From Dillenia suffruticosa (Eukaryota; Streptophyta; Magnoliopsida; Dilleniales; Dilleniaceae), in NCBI GenBank assembly GCA_033439265.1, contig JAVTVX010000010.1:17329490-17393489 (forward strand): 64,000 nucleotides of DNA, read 5' to 3'. The notes beneath the pieces are model-generated. The model had not been told where the DNA came from. It did no database searches and saw nothing but the letters and a program-made list of their open reading frames with translations. Every line of letters begins with the position of its first letter. Position 1 is the first letter of the stretch. Shown here piece by piece: positions 47,860 through 61,261 of the stretch. The position numbers and the translations under genes are program-made.

Positions 47860-48790
47860 ATGTCAATCAAACAAAATTAAATTTACCTACTTCAAACAGT
47901 ATGGGTATAGAGCGAGTAGAGTTATCTCTTTAGAAAATAATGGATTCACTTCTCTTAAGCAATTAAAGATAATAAAAATAATAAAATATGAGGTTGAAAA
48001 TTAACTAAACAAATGAATTAATTCAAGAAAATAATTGACAAAAAATAAATAAATAACTCAAAATTAAAAGAATAAAAACCAATAGAAAATCAATTTCTAG
48101 TCAAAGGAATTATATCCACCTTGATTCGATTTGATTGATTATTGATCTAACTAATGAATTCAACAAATCATAAATAAATTGGTTATAGTCATTAACAATC
48201 GTCGAACAACCAATCTCTCATTATTTCGTCAATATTTAAGAGAAACTAGTTAATTATTTTCCTAATCTAAAAACAATTCTAGAGAATCTTATAGGATTTA
48301 GTGTTCCGACAGCATTAAGATTAAAGAGACCCAATTCTAATTAACAAACACATAAGCGGGTTTATTTAAATTAGATTATTTAATTCCATAACATAAATTA
48401 AAATATTTGCCAAGCTGTGAATTTATGTCATGTATCACTATATTAAAACAAATAAGCAATTATGAATTTGTCATTTTAATTAGTTGTAGACTATTTTAGA
48501 ATTATCAAATATTGGCCACTATTTGATGAACCCTTAAAAAAAACATAAATACTAGAGTATATGAATTAAATAAATACTTATGAAGTCTTGATGTAATATA
48601 TTCAATTAGATTTTACAATCATGGAGAATCAAGATTTCCATATTCCTTTAATTAGAAAAGAAATTTAGAAAGAAACATAAAGAAAAACTACAAAAAAGCA
48701 AATTCTACGAGAAGAAAATAATACAAAACATGTGTCTTTGGAGGGGCTTTCACGCCTTTTATATAGGAGTTGATCTCCTAGTTTAAGAGG
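47860..48790. repeat. Dispersed-repeat-like block, possibly LTR-element untranslated sequence
   Basis: The AT-rich text (for example gaattcaacaaatcataaat, caaccaatctctcatta, gagacccaattctaatt) reads like non-coding repeat DNA common in plant genomes and ends near a leader-like TTTATATAGGAGTTGATCTC. It is old and broken, with no coding part left. A T30-type homopolymer at about 48792-48821 follows. The family is not determined. Confidence 0.25.
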
Positions 48791-48959
48791 AAGTTTTTTT
48801 TTTTTTTTTTTTTTTTTTTTAATCTTTGACAATAGCAACAATAATCTGTAACTTAATCCCAAATTTTGGAATCGGTTATTTGAGAGATGAATACAAAAGA
48901 GATGAAAAATATATATATAGTTTTTTTTTAAGAAGAAATCCTTAGAAATTTAAAATGAC

Positions 48960-50760
48960 AAGAGAGTTGATTTAACTTGTTCGAATTTTTCTACGCTACT
49001 TATTTCTATCTAAAACTATTTTCTCGATTAAATCCATCACTATCATATCTTTATGGATAATTTATTTTCAATTTTTTAATAACCTACCGTTATATTTCAC
49101 TAAATCTCTTATAGTTAAGTTTTAGGTCTTCCTAATTGATACGTTTTTGGTTTTTTGTTGTATATGTCCAAACCATCTTAGATGATATTCTCGCATCTTA
49201 TCCACCTCAGATCACATTTAAGTTCTCCTATACTCTTGTATCTTTTTATTTCTAATCCTATTTTTTCTAATTTTTTCACGATTCATTTAAACATTCTTAC
49301 TTTAACTGCAGCCATTTTATGTTCTTACGGTTATTTAATAATCTAACACTCGATACTATATAATAATGCAAGTCTTATTGCAATTCTGTAAAATTTCTCC
49401 TTCAAATGCAATGGTATTATGCGATAGTAAAGAACTCTAGATACTCTTCTCCATTTCATCTAATTCCCTTGAATCCTATAATTCACATTCTTATCTATAT
49501 TGCTAATGATGGAATCAAGATATCGAAAACGTTCATTTTTTGATATGTCATTTCCTTTTAAATTATTCATTTTTTCATCTTTCTGATAATTGTCACTAAA
49601 CATACATGTCATATATATTTAATTTTTGTCCGACTCAATTTAAATCTTCTGACTTCCTGTGTGGCCCTCCATAACTCCAATTTAACACTAATATTCTCTT
49701 TTGTTTCATCGACCAACACATGTCATTTGCAAAAAAATATATCATAATGCTCTTTATGATTTTATCTATTACTATTGTAAAATGGTTGAAATTTAATATC
49801 GAATCTTAGTGAAACTCAATATTAATTGGGAAGTTATCACTTAGATCCCTACAAATTCCTACATTGGTCATAACTCCATCATACATATCTTTAATGAGAT
49901 TAATATATCTCAAGAAGATCTCTTTTTTCATAAACACCCACTACAATACGTCTTTAGGAAACTTATCATATGCTTTTTTTAGATTAATGAATACCATATG
50001 TAAGTTTCTATTCTGTATTCGAAATGTCTCCATCAAATATTTCAGCAAGTGAATTGTTTCAACAGTGGATCGACATGACATAAATGTTAATTGATTCTTA
50101 GACACATTTATCACAAATCTTAATCTATACTACATCACTCTCTTCCATAATTTCATAATATGACTTTAAATTTAATTCCTCTATAATTTGAACAATTTTT
50201 TATATATTTTTTATTTTTATATAGTGATACAAGGGTACTCTTCCTCCATATTTGGTATTTTCTTGGTTTGTTAGATTTTGTTAAAGAGATCCGTAAACAT
50301 TATTATGACTTTATTATTCTTTATTCTTTTTAAAACTCCATTTATTTAATGAGAACAAATTTTACGTTTAAAGTCTCTATTGTTCTTCTTTACAGGTATA
50401 GTGTCTTGTATCTTTAACGTTAAAGACATTATTAAAATAATCCCTCCATTATTTTCTTACGTTTTCATTTCTTATATTGGTTTCGTTCTTAATACACCTA
50501 ACACCATTTAAATTTTTTCATTTCTTCTCTCTTAATTTGGCAATTCTGTAAATCTCTTTTTCTCCATTCTTGGTTTCTAGTCTCTTATATAATTCGTTGT
50601 ATAACTTACTTTTTGACTCATCAATAATCTTCTTCACCTCCTTTTTTGCACTCTTATATTTTTCAAATATATCGTTACTTTTGTTACTCTTAAGACTCCT
50701 ATAACACTCTCGTTTGGTTCCTAAATTTTTGACAACTACTAAAAAGAAAAGCTCTAACTA
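48960..50760 (-). mobile_element. Decayed RTE-type LINE (reverse transcriptase region and 3' end)
   Basis: Read on the minus strand, 50100-49700 gives a reverse-transcriptase core: HLLKYLMETFRIQNR, MVFINLKKAYDKFPKD, FLRYINLIKDMYDGVMTNVG. Below it, around 49460-49150, is the 3' domain typical of plant RTE elements (MKWRRVFRVLYY-like, KFYRIAIRLALLY, and the DGLDIYNK remnant of the LRWFGHV motif). Many frameshifts and stops interrupt it; it is long dead. The catalytic FADD box is degraded. The 5' portion with the endonuclease is not recognisable. Confidence 0.7.
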
Positions 50761-51684
50761 AAAGAAAATATTCTAATTGTTTTTTTTAAATAATTTCTTA
50801 AAAGATAAAATATTATGAAAGTTAAACTTTTAAAAAAACTATTCCTAAATACTATGAATAAGTTAATATGGTGAGAATTTTCAATACTTCCAAATCAAAC
50901 ACAAATTTTCCTTGAAAGTAGGTGCAAATAGAAAGGAATGATGTTGGCTTTATTGGGAGCAGAAGGTGACTTTGTCGGCCTCCAAAAGATCTTGCAATAA
51001 ATCCCGAAATCCATATGCCCACACTCTAATGTAAGAGCGCTGCTGTCCACCTTTTTTTCTTCTATGCATAACTGTTCTAAATTAACTCTTTTTTCCACTT
51101 TTATTTGTAACGTTTCTCCACCAATTCTAAAATATCAAATATCATAAAATATAACTATTAGTGTAAATATTTATTCAAAAATCAAGCAAAATCAATTAAA
51201 ATTATTGCATCAATTCATGTCCTATTACCTAACCTTATTGCTATAAGGACTGACACTAGATTTATTTGTTCTGAGAGGGAAGGGGTAAAGTTTACATGAG
51301 CAAAAAGGACTTTCAGAGACTTTGGATGGAAATATTAGTGCTCTAGGGTTCCATAAATGATACACCTAAAAAATTTGAAATGGCTTGGTAGATAAGAATT
51401 TGAGCTGACCGGCAAACATGGTTCAATTGAGAGGACAAGAATTGACACCGTGAGAAAATGCTTAACCCAATTAAGTACCAAATTAGTAACATAAATTCAT
51501 TTTTTTGTCATTCTGCTCAATTATCTTGTCATAGTTAATGACGCTTTGAAGGGTTATGAAGGCTTAGATTACTGCTTACAGACTTGGTACTAGAATGAAA
51601 GTGGTCTGATATTTCCATCTTGTGTGGCATCTGTACAGCCTAGAGGTTTCCATCAATTTTTTCTAGACATCTGCATCCAACTTT

Positions 51685-51732
<48 letters not shown>

Positions 51733-53480
51733 GACAGACCAAATTGATCGGTGCTTGCTTGTGCAATCAAACAAGGAGTAACCCTGCCCTTACCGTTTCT
51801 GTTTAGTTGCAGACCTATGGTAAATCATTTCTGGGTTGTTGTTTAGGTTCTATCTACTTCATAAATATTATTCAACGGCCAAGAATCTAATATACATAAT
51901 TAGCTGAACCATTTTACGATCGCTTTAACAAATCTGTCCTTATTTAGTTATCTAATTTTGGATGATATGGTTGTTAGTTGGTCAAGTAGTTGAAATGTTA
52001 CTGACTTGATGCTTTTGTGAATAACATAAACAAAGAATCTCGAAAATAATTGAGAAATGGGTCTGGGAACTAGTGCCAATAAGTAGCAAGGTAGGAGATC
52101 AGCACATAAATAAATAAAAAAATATATATAGTAATAGTGGGAAAAGAATACCAAGATAGGAAGAGGACATCTAAAAGCTTCGTTTACATGCATCTATGCA
52201 AAATTTGGACCACAAAATGAATGCCATATGTTCATCCTAATCACTTTGTATTATTTCCAGTTTTTCTGTAGGCATTCTTAGTTCTTACGGTGAGTTATTT
52301 GTGTGAAGAACAGAATATGTTCAGTTACTGGGAGGAGCCGTGAGTAGTCTCATAAAATTTAATCTATGTGGAGAGTATATCTCTGGCAGGTGCTTTATCT
52401 CAAAGCAAAAACTTGAATAGACTAAGAGGAAAAAAGGGCAAAGTAGTGAAGGTGTGAGCATTGGGCTGTTAACCACCACGTACAATTGTTAATTTAGAAT
52501 CTACAAACCTTTTGGATTCATGAAAGGCATCTCTCAACCATAAGCTTTGCCTGGTAAACATCTTGTAGATTACTGACTGTCAGCAACCAACTTTGTCCCC
52601 TTTCTTGCCTTTTCTCGAAGGATTGAAATACACCAAGGATCAACAAATACAGCTCATATGGATAATACAGAAGATTAGAATGAAAGGCGATAATCTTTTT
52701 CTGAAGCTTGTATTAGAATCTGTGAAAACTTGGTTGCTGAGAAAAGACTATTATGCCATGCATCTTGATCTTGTCTTGAATCATTTTATATTCATCTTGC
52801 ATGTGTTTTCATTTGCATTTTAGTCATAAAATATTTGAGCCGCCTTTCTTTATTTCCATAGTTGTGCTATTGAATTGGATATTTAAGCATTGGTTGTCAG
52901 TGTGGTCCCTTTTGCTCTTTTATGCAGCAAAAAGTGGGGAACTACCTTTGACAAGTTATGTTATATTTATCAATTGTCCTATACAGAATTTTTTGCTTTA
53001 TTTTACGTGAACTGGTGGATATATTTCATTGTAGACAGCTGCTATTCAAGTGTCATTAATTAAATTGGATTTTGTAGGGTCTGATCAGTGAATCTTAAAC
53101 TTAGTGGGTTCTGTTAAATTTTTTGAGTACTATTACCTTTGACCCAATGAGATTGACAATCTTCATGTTGTTTGGTCATGGTAGCTGGAATTGTTTGTAA
53201 TTTAACTAATGTGGTTGGAACAACCCAATTCTGACTATGGACCTAGCCAGTAGATAGTGGCCACAAGGGGGGATGACTTGGCTTCTGAAAGTATCTTAAT
53301 TGATAGATAACTGCTTAGTGTGATGAAGAAGAAACACGAGAACTGTGGTATGTGTATGTATTCACTCAAGTATTACTTGTCCACCCAACTACTAAAATGA
53401 TATAGGAGCAAAAGGCTTGGCTTTTTATAAGGTCTGGATTAGTCAAGTCACATGAAGACGTAGACAAGAACTAGAAATAT
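50761..53480. other. Spacer upstream of the laccase
   Basis: Contains a 42-base (TC)n tract at 51689-51730. Short open frames at 52593-52823 and elsewhere show no domain. The right end must hold the laccase promoter; I see no clear TATA box. Confidence 0.4.
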
Positions 53481-53511
53481 TTGAGAGGGAGAGAGAGAGA
53501 GAAAAAGAGAG

Positions 53512-56500
53512 ATGGCACCATGGTTTCAATTTTCGGTATTGATGGCTCTCCTCTTTCTCGGATTTGTGGAATGTGGGACTCGAACCTACAAGTTCAATGT
53601 AAGTATGGTGCTTGATAATTTGCTGTTTCATGCCACGTTCTAGGCATTCTTCGTAGTCCTTCTGGGCCAGGGACTTCCTTGTTTGCCCTTTACATTTCAC
53701 CTAGCGGTTCATTGAAGTGCATGGTTTAGAATGTTAGCGACAAGGTGAGCACAAGCAGTGGTTACGCATGGTGAAAAAGGACCCATCCTGGCTAAAACTA
53801 CGTACAAACACTTCCGCTTGCAAAAACTGTCTTGGTCTTGTACACATATCCTGTCATGTGCTACTATCGTAGAGACCAACATGCTTTACTTCCAGGAAAT
53901 ACCTGAGTGTTATGATTCCTCCTTTTTTTCTCCGAGTGTTAGTCTATAAACTTCCCATATAATTCCTAAATAGGATGAGTGTCCTTCTATTTATAGATTT
54001 AATGGGTGTTTTTCTTGTGATATCATGACCTGCCTTTACTGGTTGGCTATGCTGCCACTGTTGTGTAGGCAATAAAGTTGGGTTCTTTTCTTTTATTTTT
54101 TTCTCGAAATTCAGGGCACGAATATCTGAAAATTCAATGGTTGGACAAGTGTTTGTTCACGCAAAATGAATAGCTGATTATTACCAAAACCTTGTTCCAT
54201 GGTTACATCACCCTAAGCATGACCTTTTTTTTTTTTTAATATTATACTAACCGATATCCGGAGTCATATTTCGACTAATTCGATTCAGATATCCTTCCAA
54301 TATAGTTTGTTTCATACTCAAATTGCGAGTCAAATTTGAAATTTTTGTTAAAAAATTTAACACCATATATCACTAAACCTATTGATCCTTGATCACCCTA
54401 AGCACGACTGGCTTGTCATGTGTTTGCTCCATTATAGTTTCTTCCGTTGGTATTTTTATTTATGTTGAATTCTTTCATTGCCATTTACCATTTTGTTTCT
54501 TTTGCTTCACTCAATATCCATATCAAGATGGATTTTCTGTGAAAAGTGAAGAATACACTTTTAGTTGTGGCTTGGTTACTTCTGTATACCTTAGCCGTGT
54601 GAAATGACCCACTACCTGCCAGCATTTAGAAACCCTTTTGTGTAATCTATATGCTCTCCTCGAATCTATTACTCTCTAAAACCTTTCCTCAAAGTGCAAA
54701 TTGGCTTAAAGTTGTTTGTATGGTTGGAATCACTGATACCTAACCGCTTTTAATTATTGTTTCATTTGGATATTGGGAAGGGTATTTGGAGAGTAGAGTT
54801 GGATGATTTGATCTAGTTGGATTTATCAAGTAAAACTAGCAAATTAAGTTCTTCCCCTTGTAAATGCTCTAGTGACTCATGAATTTCAAGAAAGAATTTT
54901 GCAAATGCTATTTATTAAAACTACTATTGTTATGTGAAGAAACTTATATCTTGTTTAATTAATTAATTAATTAATTTTGCTTTTGTGTGTAGAAATGACC
55001 AATCATAGACTAAAACACATATGCAAAATCAAACACAAGTAGGTATAATGTGGTATCATATTTCTGGTCTTCTAATAGAATATGTTTAAATCCTAGTGAT
55101 TTTATGTTATTTGGTAATTCTAACAGATGAATCTATCTGTCATTGTATTATTTAAATTTACGAATCTTCTAATTAATAAAAAATTACAAAATTAAAATCA
55201 TGCAGAATCGAGGGGACTCAGATAGTTCCCTATCCGGTGCAGTATAGTCCAACTTGGATTTATGGGCGTAAATAGCTAGTTAATCTGCGCACGAGTTTGC
55301 TAGTTGTTCTGCACACGAGTTGGCTTCCTATGTGTGGGGGTTACTAGAAGTCACCACTTGCTTCTTGGATTTCTTGGGCGGCCTAGAGTTTCTAACTTTC
55401 CATTACCATAAACATTAGAACAAGCCTCAATGCACGGCAACTTTGGGCCCAATCTCACAATTGTTATTATGTTTCTGATTCTGGGCTATGCGATTGATGT
55501 TGGAAAAGTTGAATACTTCTATTTTATAAAAGAAAAGGCCTTTTTCTTGCTTATTCTAAGAAGTCATTTTAAATATAAAAAAAAAAGTTCTTCGAACTCA
55601 CCCATAAGTTACAATTAAGATTTCAAAAGTGCAAGGTGAAGTACGGTGGGTCACGCATATCACATTGACATATACATATTGCTTAGAAAATTAATTAGAA
55701 TGTGCAGTGGGGTGCAGCTTAATTTCGTGTTCTTGCGCGTGCCTAATTCAGGTGGTAATGACAAATGCCACAAGATTGTGTTCTACGAAGCCCATTGTGA
55801 CAGTTAATGGGCTTTTCCCTGGGCCTACTATTTATGCTCGAGAAGACGATACGGTCCTCGTCAAAGTCGTTAACCATGTCCAGTACAACGTTAGCATCCA
55901 CTGGTCGGTTTAATTACTTAATTGTCCTCTATTTTTCTAGTTTGTTCTGATTATTTTTGCTTTACGAATTTTATTTCTCTTTTAAAATTGTTTCATAGGC
56001 ATGGGATCAGGCAGCTGAGGACGGGCTGGGCAGATGGGCCTGCATACATAACGCAGTGCCCAATTCAACCGGGGCAAACTTATTGGTACAACTTCACTGT
56101 TACGGGCCAGAGAGGAACTCTTCTCTGGCATGCACACATACTCTGGCTTAGAGCGACTGTTCATGGAGCTATTGTCATATTGCCCAAGTTTGGTGTCCCT
56201 TACCCATTTCTTGCTCCCCACAAGGAAGTGGTCCTAATATTAGGTGAGCTTAACTGAAATCCCACGAGCCACCCTGGTCGCCTCCAGTCACCTTTTACTT
56301 TAAAAAAATAAAAAGAAATACAATAATATTTAGATGGATCAAATCCTAAGGCACTCCACACTTCGGTTTATTGACCAATTTATTCTCAAATTATTGGCAT
56401 ATTTGAACTGATTCAAAGAAATATTTGATTAAGAATGGGAAAATACATGTTAATGTGGATTGTTATGTAAGATTTCACCCATTAGGCCTCCCGCATGGCA

Positions 56501-58239
56501 ATTATCTATCTCTTTTAATTTATTTAAACATTTCTAGTGTTGGGATTTTGTTTGAATTGAGCAGACTTTTGACATGAAACCTCTTTTTAGGTAACGATTG
56601 AAGTGTGATGTCCCCTTTCATGTGTATATTTTTCACTTTGATAGTCCCAACCAAAACCTGATGGAGCTTACTAACTTATTGATCTTGCAACCTGCAGCTG
56701 AATGGTGGAAGTCAAATATTGAAGCAATGGTCAATAAATCTATGGAGTTTGGTTTGCCCATAAATGTCTCTGATGCTCATACTATTAATGGCCATACTGG
56801 ACCTGTTCCAAGTTGCTTGTCGCAGGGTAATGTCTTTGGTGAATCTTTTCTGCATGAAATGTATTTCAAACCCCTGATTGTGATTTAGCCTCATTTCAAA
56901 ATTAAAACACCATGTCTAGTGTAATTGATCATGTTTCTAACATAAAATTTTTATGTCCGCACTAAGGTATTTTCTTGGATTGTAACAAAATTTTCCCTGT
57001 TTGCTCATTTGCAGTAGGGTTCACATTTCCAGTTCTGACTGGCAGCACTTACATGCTTCGAATCATCAATGCTGCACTGAATGAAGAACTATTCTTTAAG
57101 ATTGCTGGTCATGAGCTGACTGTTGTGGAGGTCGATGCAACTTATGTAAAGCCCTTCACAACAAGTACAATTCTCCTAGCACCTGGCCAGACCACCAATG
57201 TTCTTTTAACAGCTAACCGTGGACTTGGAAAGTATATGATTGTGGCCTCAACCTTCATGGACTCACCTATTCCCATTGACAATGTGACTGCAGCTGCTAC
57301 GCTAGATTATCTGGGTACCCTCCCCAATGCAGCCACTGCTCTTACTAAAACACCTCCTCAAAATGCCACTGCAGTTGCAATAAAGTTTATGAACTCCCTT
57401 AGAAGTCTAAATTCAGTCAAATATCCTGCCAAAGTTCCATTAACCATAGACCACTTCCTATTTTTCACCATTGGACTTGGCACAACTCCGTGTGCTGCTT
57501 GCAGTAGCGGATTCAAGTTCGTGGCTGATATCAACAATGTTTCCTTTGTGATGCCAAAAATCTCTCTCCTTCAAGCACATTTCTTCAATATCAGTGGAGT
57601 TTTCACAGATGACTTCCCTGGACACCCACCTATAGTATTCAATTACACTGGAACGCAGCCTACAAACTCAAGGACCATGAAAGGAACAAAAGTGTATAGG
57701 CTCACTTACAATTCTACAGTGCAGCTTGTGCTGCAAGACACTGGGATGATAACCCCTGAGAACCATCCAATCCACTTGCATGGCTTTAATTTCTTTGTTG
57801 TTGGACGAGGTGTTGGAAATTATGATCCCAAGAAGGATCCAAAGAAATTTAATCTTGTTGACCCGGTGGAGCGGAATACAGTTGGAGTCCCTTCTGGAGG
57901 TTGGACTGCAATTAGGTTCAGGGCAGATAATCCAGGTAATCCCAATGGTTTAGACTGTTTATTATTTTGCAAATTTATAAGACATTCAACAAGATTTTTC
58001 AAGAGTCTCAATCTGGTAGAATCTCAATTCAAACAACTTCAAACATAAGCAATGCAGGTGCTTTCTTTTGGAAACCTCTTAGTTCTAAGACAAAAGCTTT
58101 TCTGACAGGTGTATGGTTCATGCACTGTCATTTGGAATTGCACACAACATGGGGACTTAAAATGGCATTTGTGGTAGAAAGCGGTAAATGCCCCGATGAA
58201 TCTCTTCTTCCACCTCCTACGGACCTTCCCAAGTGCTAG
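53512..58239 (+). CDS. Laccase (LAC4-like), secreted multicopper oxidase
   Basis: Six coding exons: 53512-53598, 55752-55903, 55999-56243, 56698-56826, 57015-57935, 58109-58239, joining in frame to 554 aa. Residues 1-22 are a signal peptide ([20 protein letters not shown]...). Three cupredoxin domains follow with all four copper motifs: SIHWHG (His79, His81), WHAH (His124, His126), HPIHLHG (His455, 458, 460) and HCHLELH (His517, Cys518, His519, His523). Many N-glycosylation sequons fit an apoplastic enzyme. LAC4/17-clade laccases oxidise monolignols during secondary wall lignification (family knowledge); [20 protein letters not shown] and [14 protein letters not shown] place it near LAC4. Intron 1 is long (2,153 bp). 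A GA-rich run (53486-53511) abuts the ATG. Oddities: Ala instead of the usual Gly before EWWKSN, and a GCAGTAG double acceptor at exon 5. Confidence 0.95.
57064..57084 (+). promoter_or_regulatory. miR397-type target site in laccase exon 5
   Basis: The 21 bases encoding INAALNE match the complement of plant miR397 at 19 positions: one G:U wobble (miRNA position 15) and one G:G mismatch (position 6). miR397 cleavage of LAC2/4/17-class mRNAs is established in plants; the miRNA sequence was recalled from memory. Confidence 0.65.
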
Positions 58240-60995
58240 GGAATTTCTGCAGGGCTCTAAATTTATGCCAAGAGATTTTCATACCATAGAAGAAAATGAA
58301 AAACTGAAGACAATGTTTATAAAGTATGAAACAGTAACAAGTAATATAGGGAAAGTCTTTGGGAGCAAGCAGAAGGAAGTCATCAGAGATGAATAAAAGA
58401 CAATCTTGAGCTTTCACTCGTATTGTGATGTTTTTTCAGCTGTCATAGGCTTTGTTAGCGTGTCTAATCTTATGTAATTTGATGTTTCCAAGGACTTTGA
58501 ATCTTATGCAAATTGAGTTTCTGAGGATCATGAATCTGGATACACATTTGAGTTTTTTAAATGGTGAGAACCGTTTATTTTCCGGCTCTATTTGTGTCTG
58601 AAAATTGATCTTGAAATTTCTATTTGTAGTTAAGGACAGGGTGTGATTGGTGTCCCTAATATCTGAAAAGGAAGTGATGATGATTATGAAAAGAAAAAAG
58701 AGTTTAGGCAGGTCGACATGCAAGAGGGCATAGGGAAAAAAGCCTTTTTTTTTTTTACTACATGTAGATGTAGATTACCATATTATGAAATGAAGTGTGC
58801 CCCATGGACTTCCTAACAAAGTCTTCCTATTATGATCTTTTCTTCATGCATTGTAAATGGAAGAGAGCTAATTAGTTGTACTAGAGATAAAAAATATAGT
58901 GTCTCCGATTTGCAGGAAGATCCCAAACCTTGTTTGTGCTTGCTGCACTTGTATCCGCCCAAATAGTCACCCCCTTTTCATTGTGTATCTAGAGCAGAAC
59001 ATGTTGCTCATTCTAGGTTGACATGTAATTCCAATCCATGTATGTTGGTATAGTAAAATTAAGGCACCATCATTTTCCTTGAAGAGTCTGAAGCAGTTGA
59101 TGGTGCTTGCTCTTGTTTGGTTTCTAGAAAATAAGACATTATAATTCTGAAAATATATGATATTATCAGGCCATCATGATGAAGATGACATTGTTGACAG
59201 TGTGCGATGTGACATGGCTGGACATACTGATAAGGCTCGTGGATGGCTATTGAGACATTTCTAAATGAATACATCCGTTTAAAAGGCAAGGCCAGAGGAT
59301 TCTTGTTCAAAAGCCTGCACTTTAATGCTTCAAGCCAATTGTAGAGGAGTAAGATACAAGTTGGATGGTAATGGTCAAAATCCCGTTGTTTAATACCACC
59401 GACCTATTTGACCAAGGGGAGGAGGAACTAGCTCCATAACCCCAAGCCTATGCTTTCATACTCGATTTTAAAATGTTACTTGCAATTGTATACCTTAATT
59501 TTTGAGTTATGAAAAATATATCAGAGTTCATTGATATTTTAATATAATTATAATAATAAATTTATTTAAAACAGTAATTATAACTCAAAACAAATATTTT
59601 AAAATTAAACAATACCCTTGTACTCGTATCGAAAATAAATAACATGGATAGTCTCCGGACAAAAAATAAAAATTGGAAGGGTCTATGAATTCCTTTAAGA
59701 GGCTGTCTGGGTGGTCATAGATCTTTCTCGTAAGGATATGGATGGGAGAAGGAGCCTGTAGAACTAGAGTTTATGGCATTTGACTTTGAAGAGTTGACTG
59801 GAGAAATAAAGTTAAGCTTTGTGGGGGAGAAGTTGAGAAGAGCGCATGCTGCATATATGGCTGGTAGTTGTGGCGATGCGAGTGAAGAACAAGTCATTTT
59901 CTATATTGAAACCACTTTGAAGCAATCATTTTGCAAAGCCATACTGCTGAGCTACTGCTTGCCTCAATAACTCCGAATTCTCGAAAAGATTAATGAAAAT
60001 TTTGTAATTTCCTTGTCCTATATAGCTGCTTAACATAAACATCTCAAACAACCAATTAAACCCCTTGGCTGAACTAACCAAAACTTGTGCAGCATTGGGA
60101 ATGGGATACCTACTCCTCGGTTATGCAAATGTGCCGTTTGTTTATTTAATTTAGGAATTTTATACTAGAATATAAAACACTGATTGGTTCAAGGAACATA
60201 TTCTTTGGCCTTTCCTTTTTTTTTTAATTAAAGCTTTGAATTAAAAATCAAAAAACAGAGAAGGGGTTTGTTAAAACTAGTTGCATGCGCGCACGGTGCC
60301 CCTGAGAAGAGTGGGCACACGCCGGCCTTCAAGAGAGAGTGTGTGTGTGTACTCAAATCTCAATCACGTTGTCTGATCTTTTGACTTTTAGAGATCATAA
60401 ATAAATCAGTGGAATCTTTCCTCAAATGGAAAATTTTGGTGGTGGACCAAAAGTGTACTTGCTTTATTGTGTTCAGATATATGTAAATGCCTTATTATTC
60501 AATTTCAGCCAGCCAATCACGTTCCTTTGTCCAGCAAAACCCCCAACCCCTTTGCTTCAACGAGGGTCACTGGTTAGGCTGAGAAATAATTGTACTTTAT
60601 TCCTTCCTCAGTTATTTCCAACGCCTGTCTGTTACTATTTTTACACTGTTTCCACAAATTAAGCATCACTACACCTCCCTCCCTCCCCCTTCACTCTTCC
60701 CCCAAGGTAACAGAGCATAGTAAAAGACAAAATATTTAATGGCAGACTATTTGATTAAGTGGTACTAAGATTTCTTACTTTCACAGTGAGGATTCAGAAC
60801 TCATTCTCCTCGCTCGGTTTAGAATCTATATTCTCCTCTATTGTTTTTCAAAATCTCTTACTATTTTTTAAACAGAAAAAAGGAAACAAGCATTCTTGAT
60901 CTTAGCTTAGATGAGATCTATAATCTTTAAAATGACCTTTGGATAAAGTTTATAATTGATTTCATCATTATTCGAGTCTCCACCCACACACCATC

Positions 60996-61041
<46 letters not shown>

Positions 61042-61261
61042 TTCTGCAGTGCTAGCTCTAAGAGACTGCAAGAAGTAAGAAACAAATCTTATTAGCTAGA
61101 TCTTTTTGTACCATTCTTGATCATTGCACTATTAAAATGTAAAGTACTTGTGGGATGATAAAAGACAAGCAGTACTAACTCTACACCTCTGATATACATG
61201 GATCAAAAACAACCCTCAATTTTTTATGCATATGTATATATATTTGCCTTTTTGCTGAATT
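58240..61261. other. Laccase 3' UTR and gene-poor spacer
   Basis: The first few hundred bases are likely 3' UTR. A 65-codon frame at 59773-59970 has no recognised domain. A (GA)n tract lies at 60999-61035. No RNA gene or transposon is recognised. Confidence 0.4.

Noticed and set aside
47860-48790. Whole LTR element
   Set aside because: No paired terminal repeats or coding domains are visible; only a low-confidence repeat block is listed.
59773-59970. 65-codon plus-strand frame
   Set aside because: No recognisable domain, no promoter or splice context; chance length for this composition.
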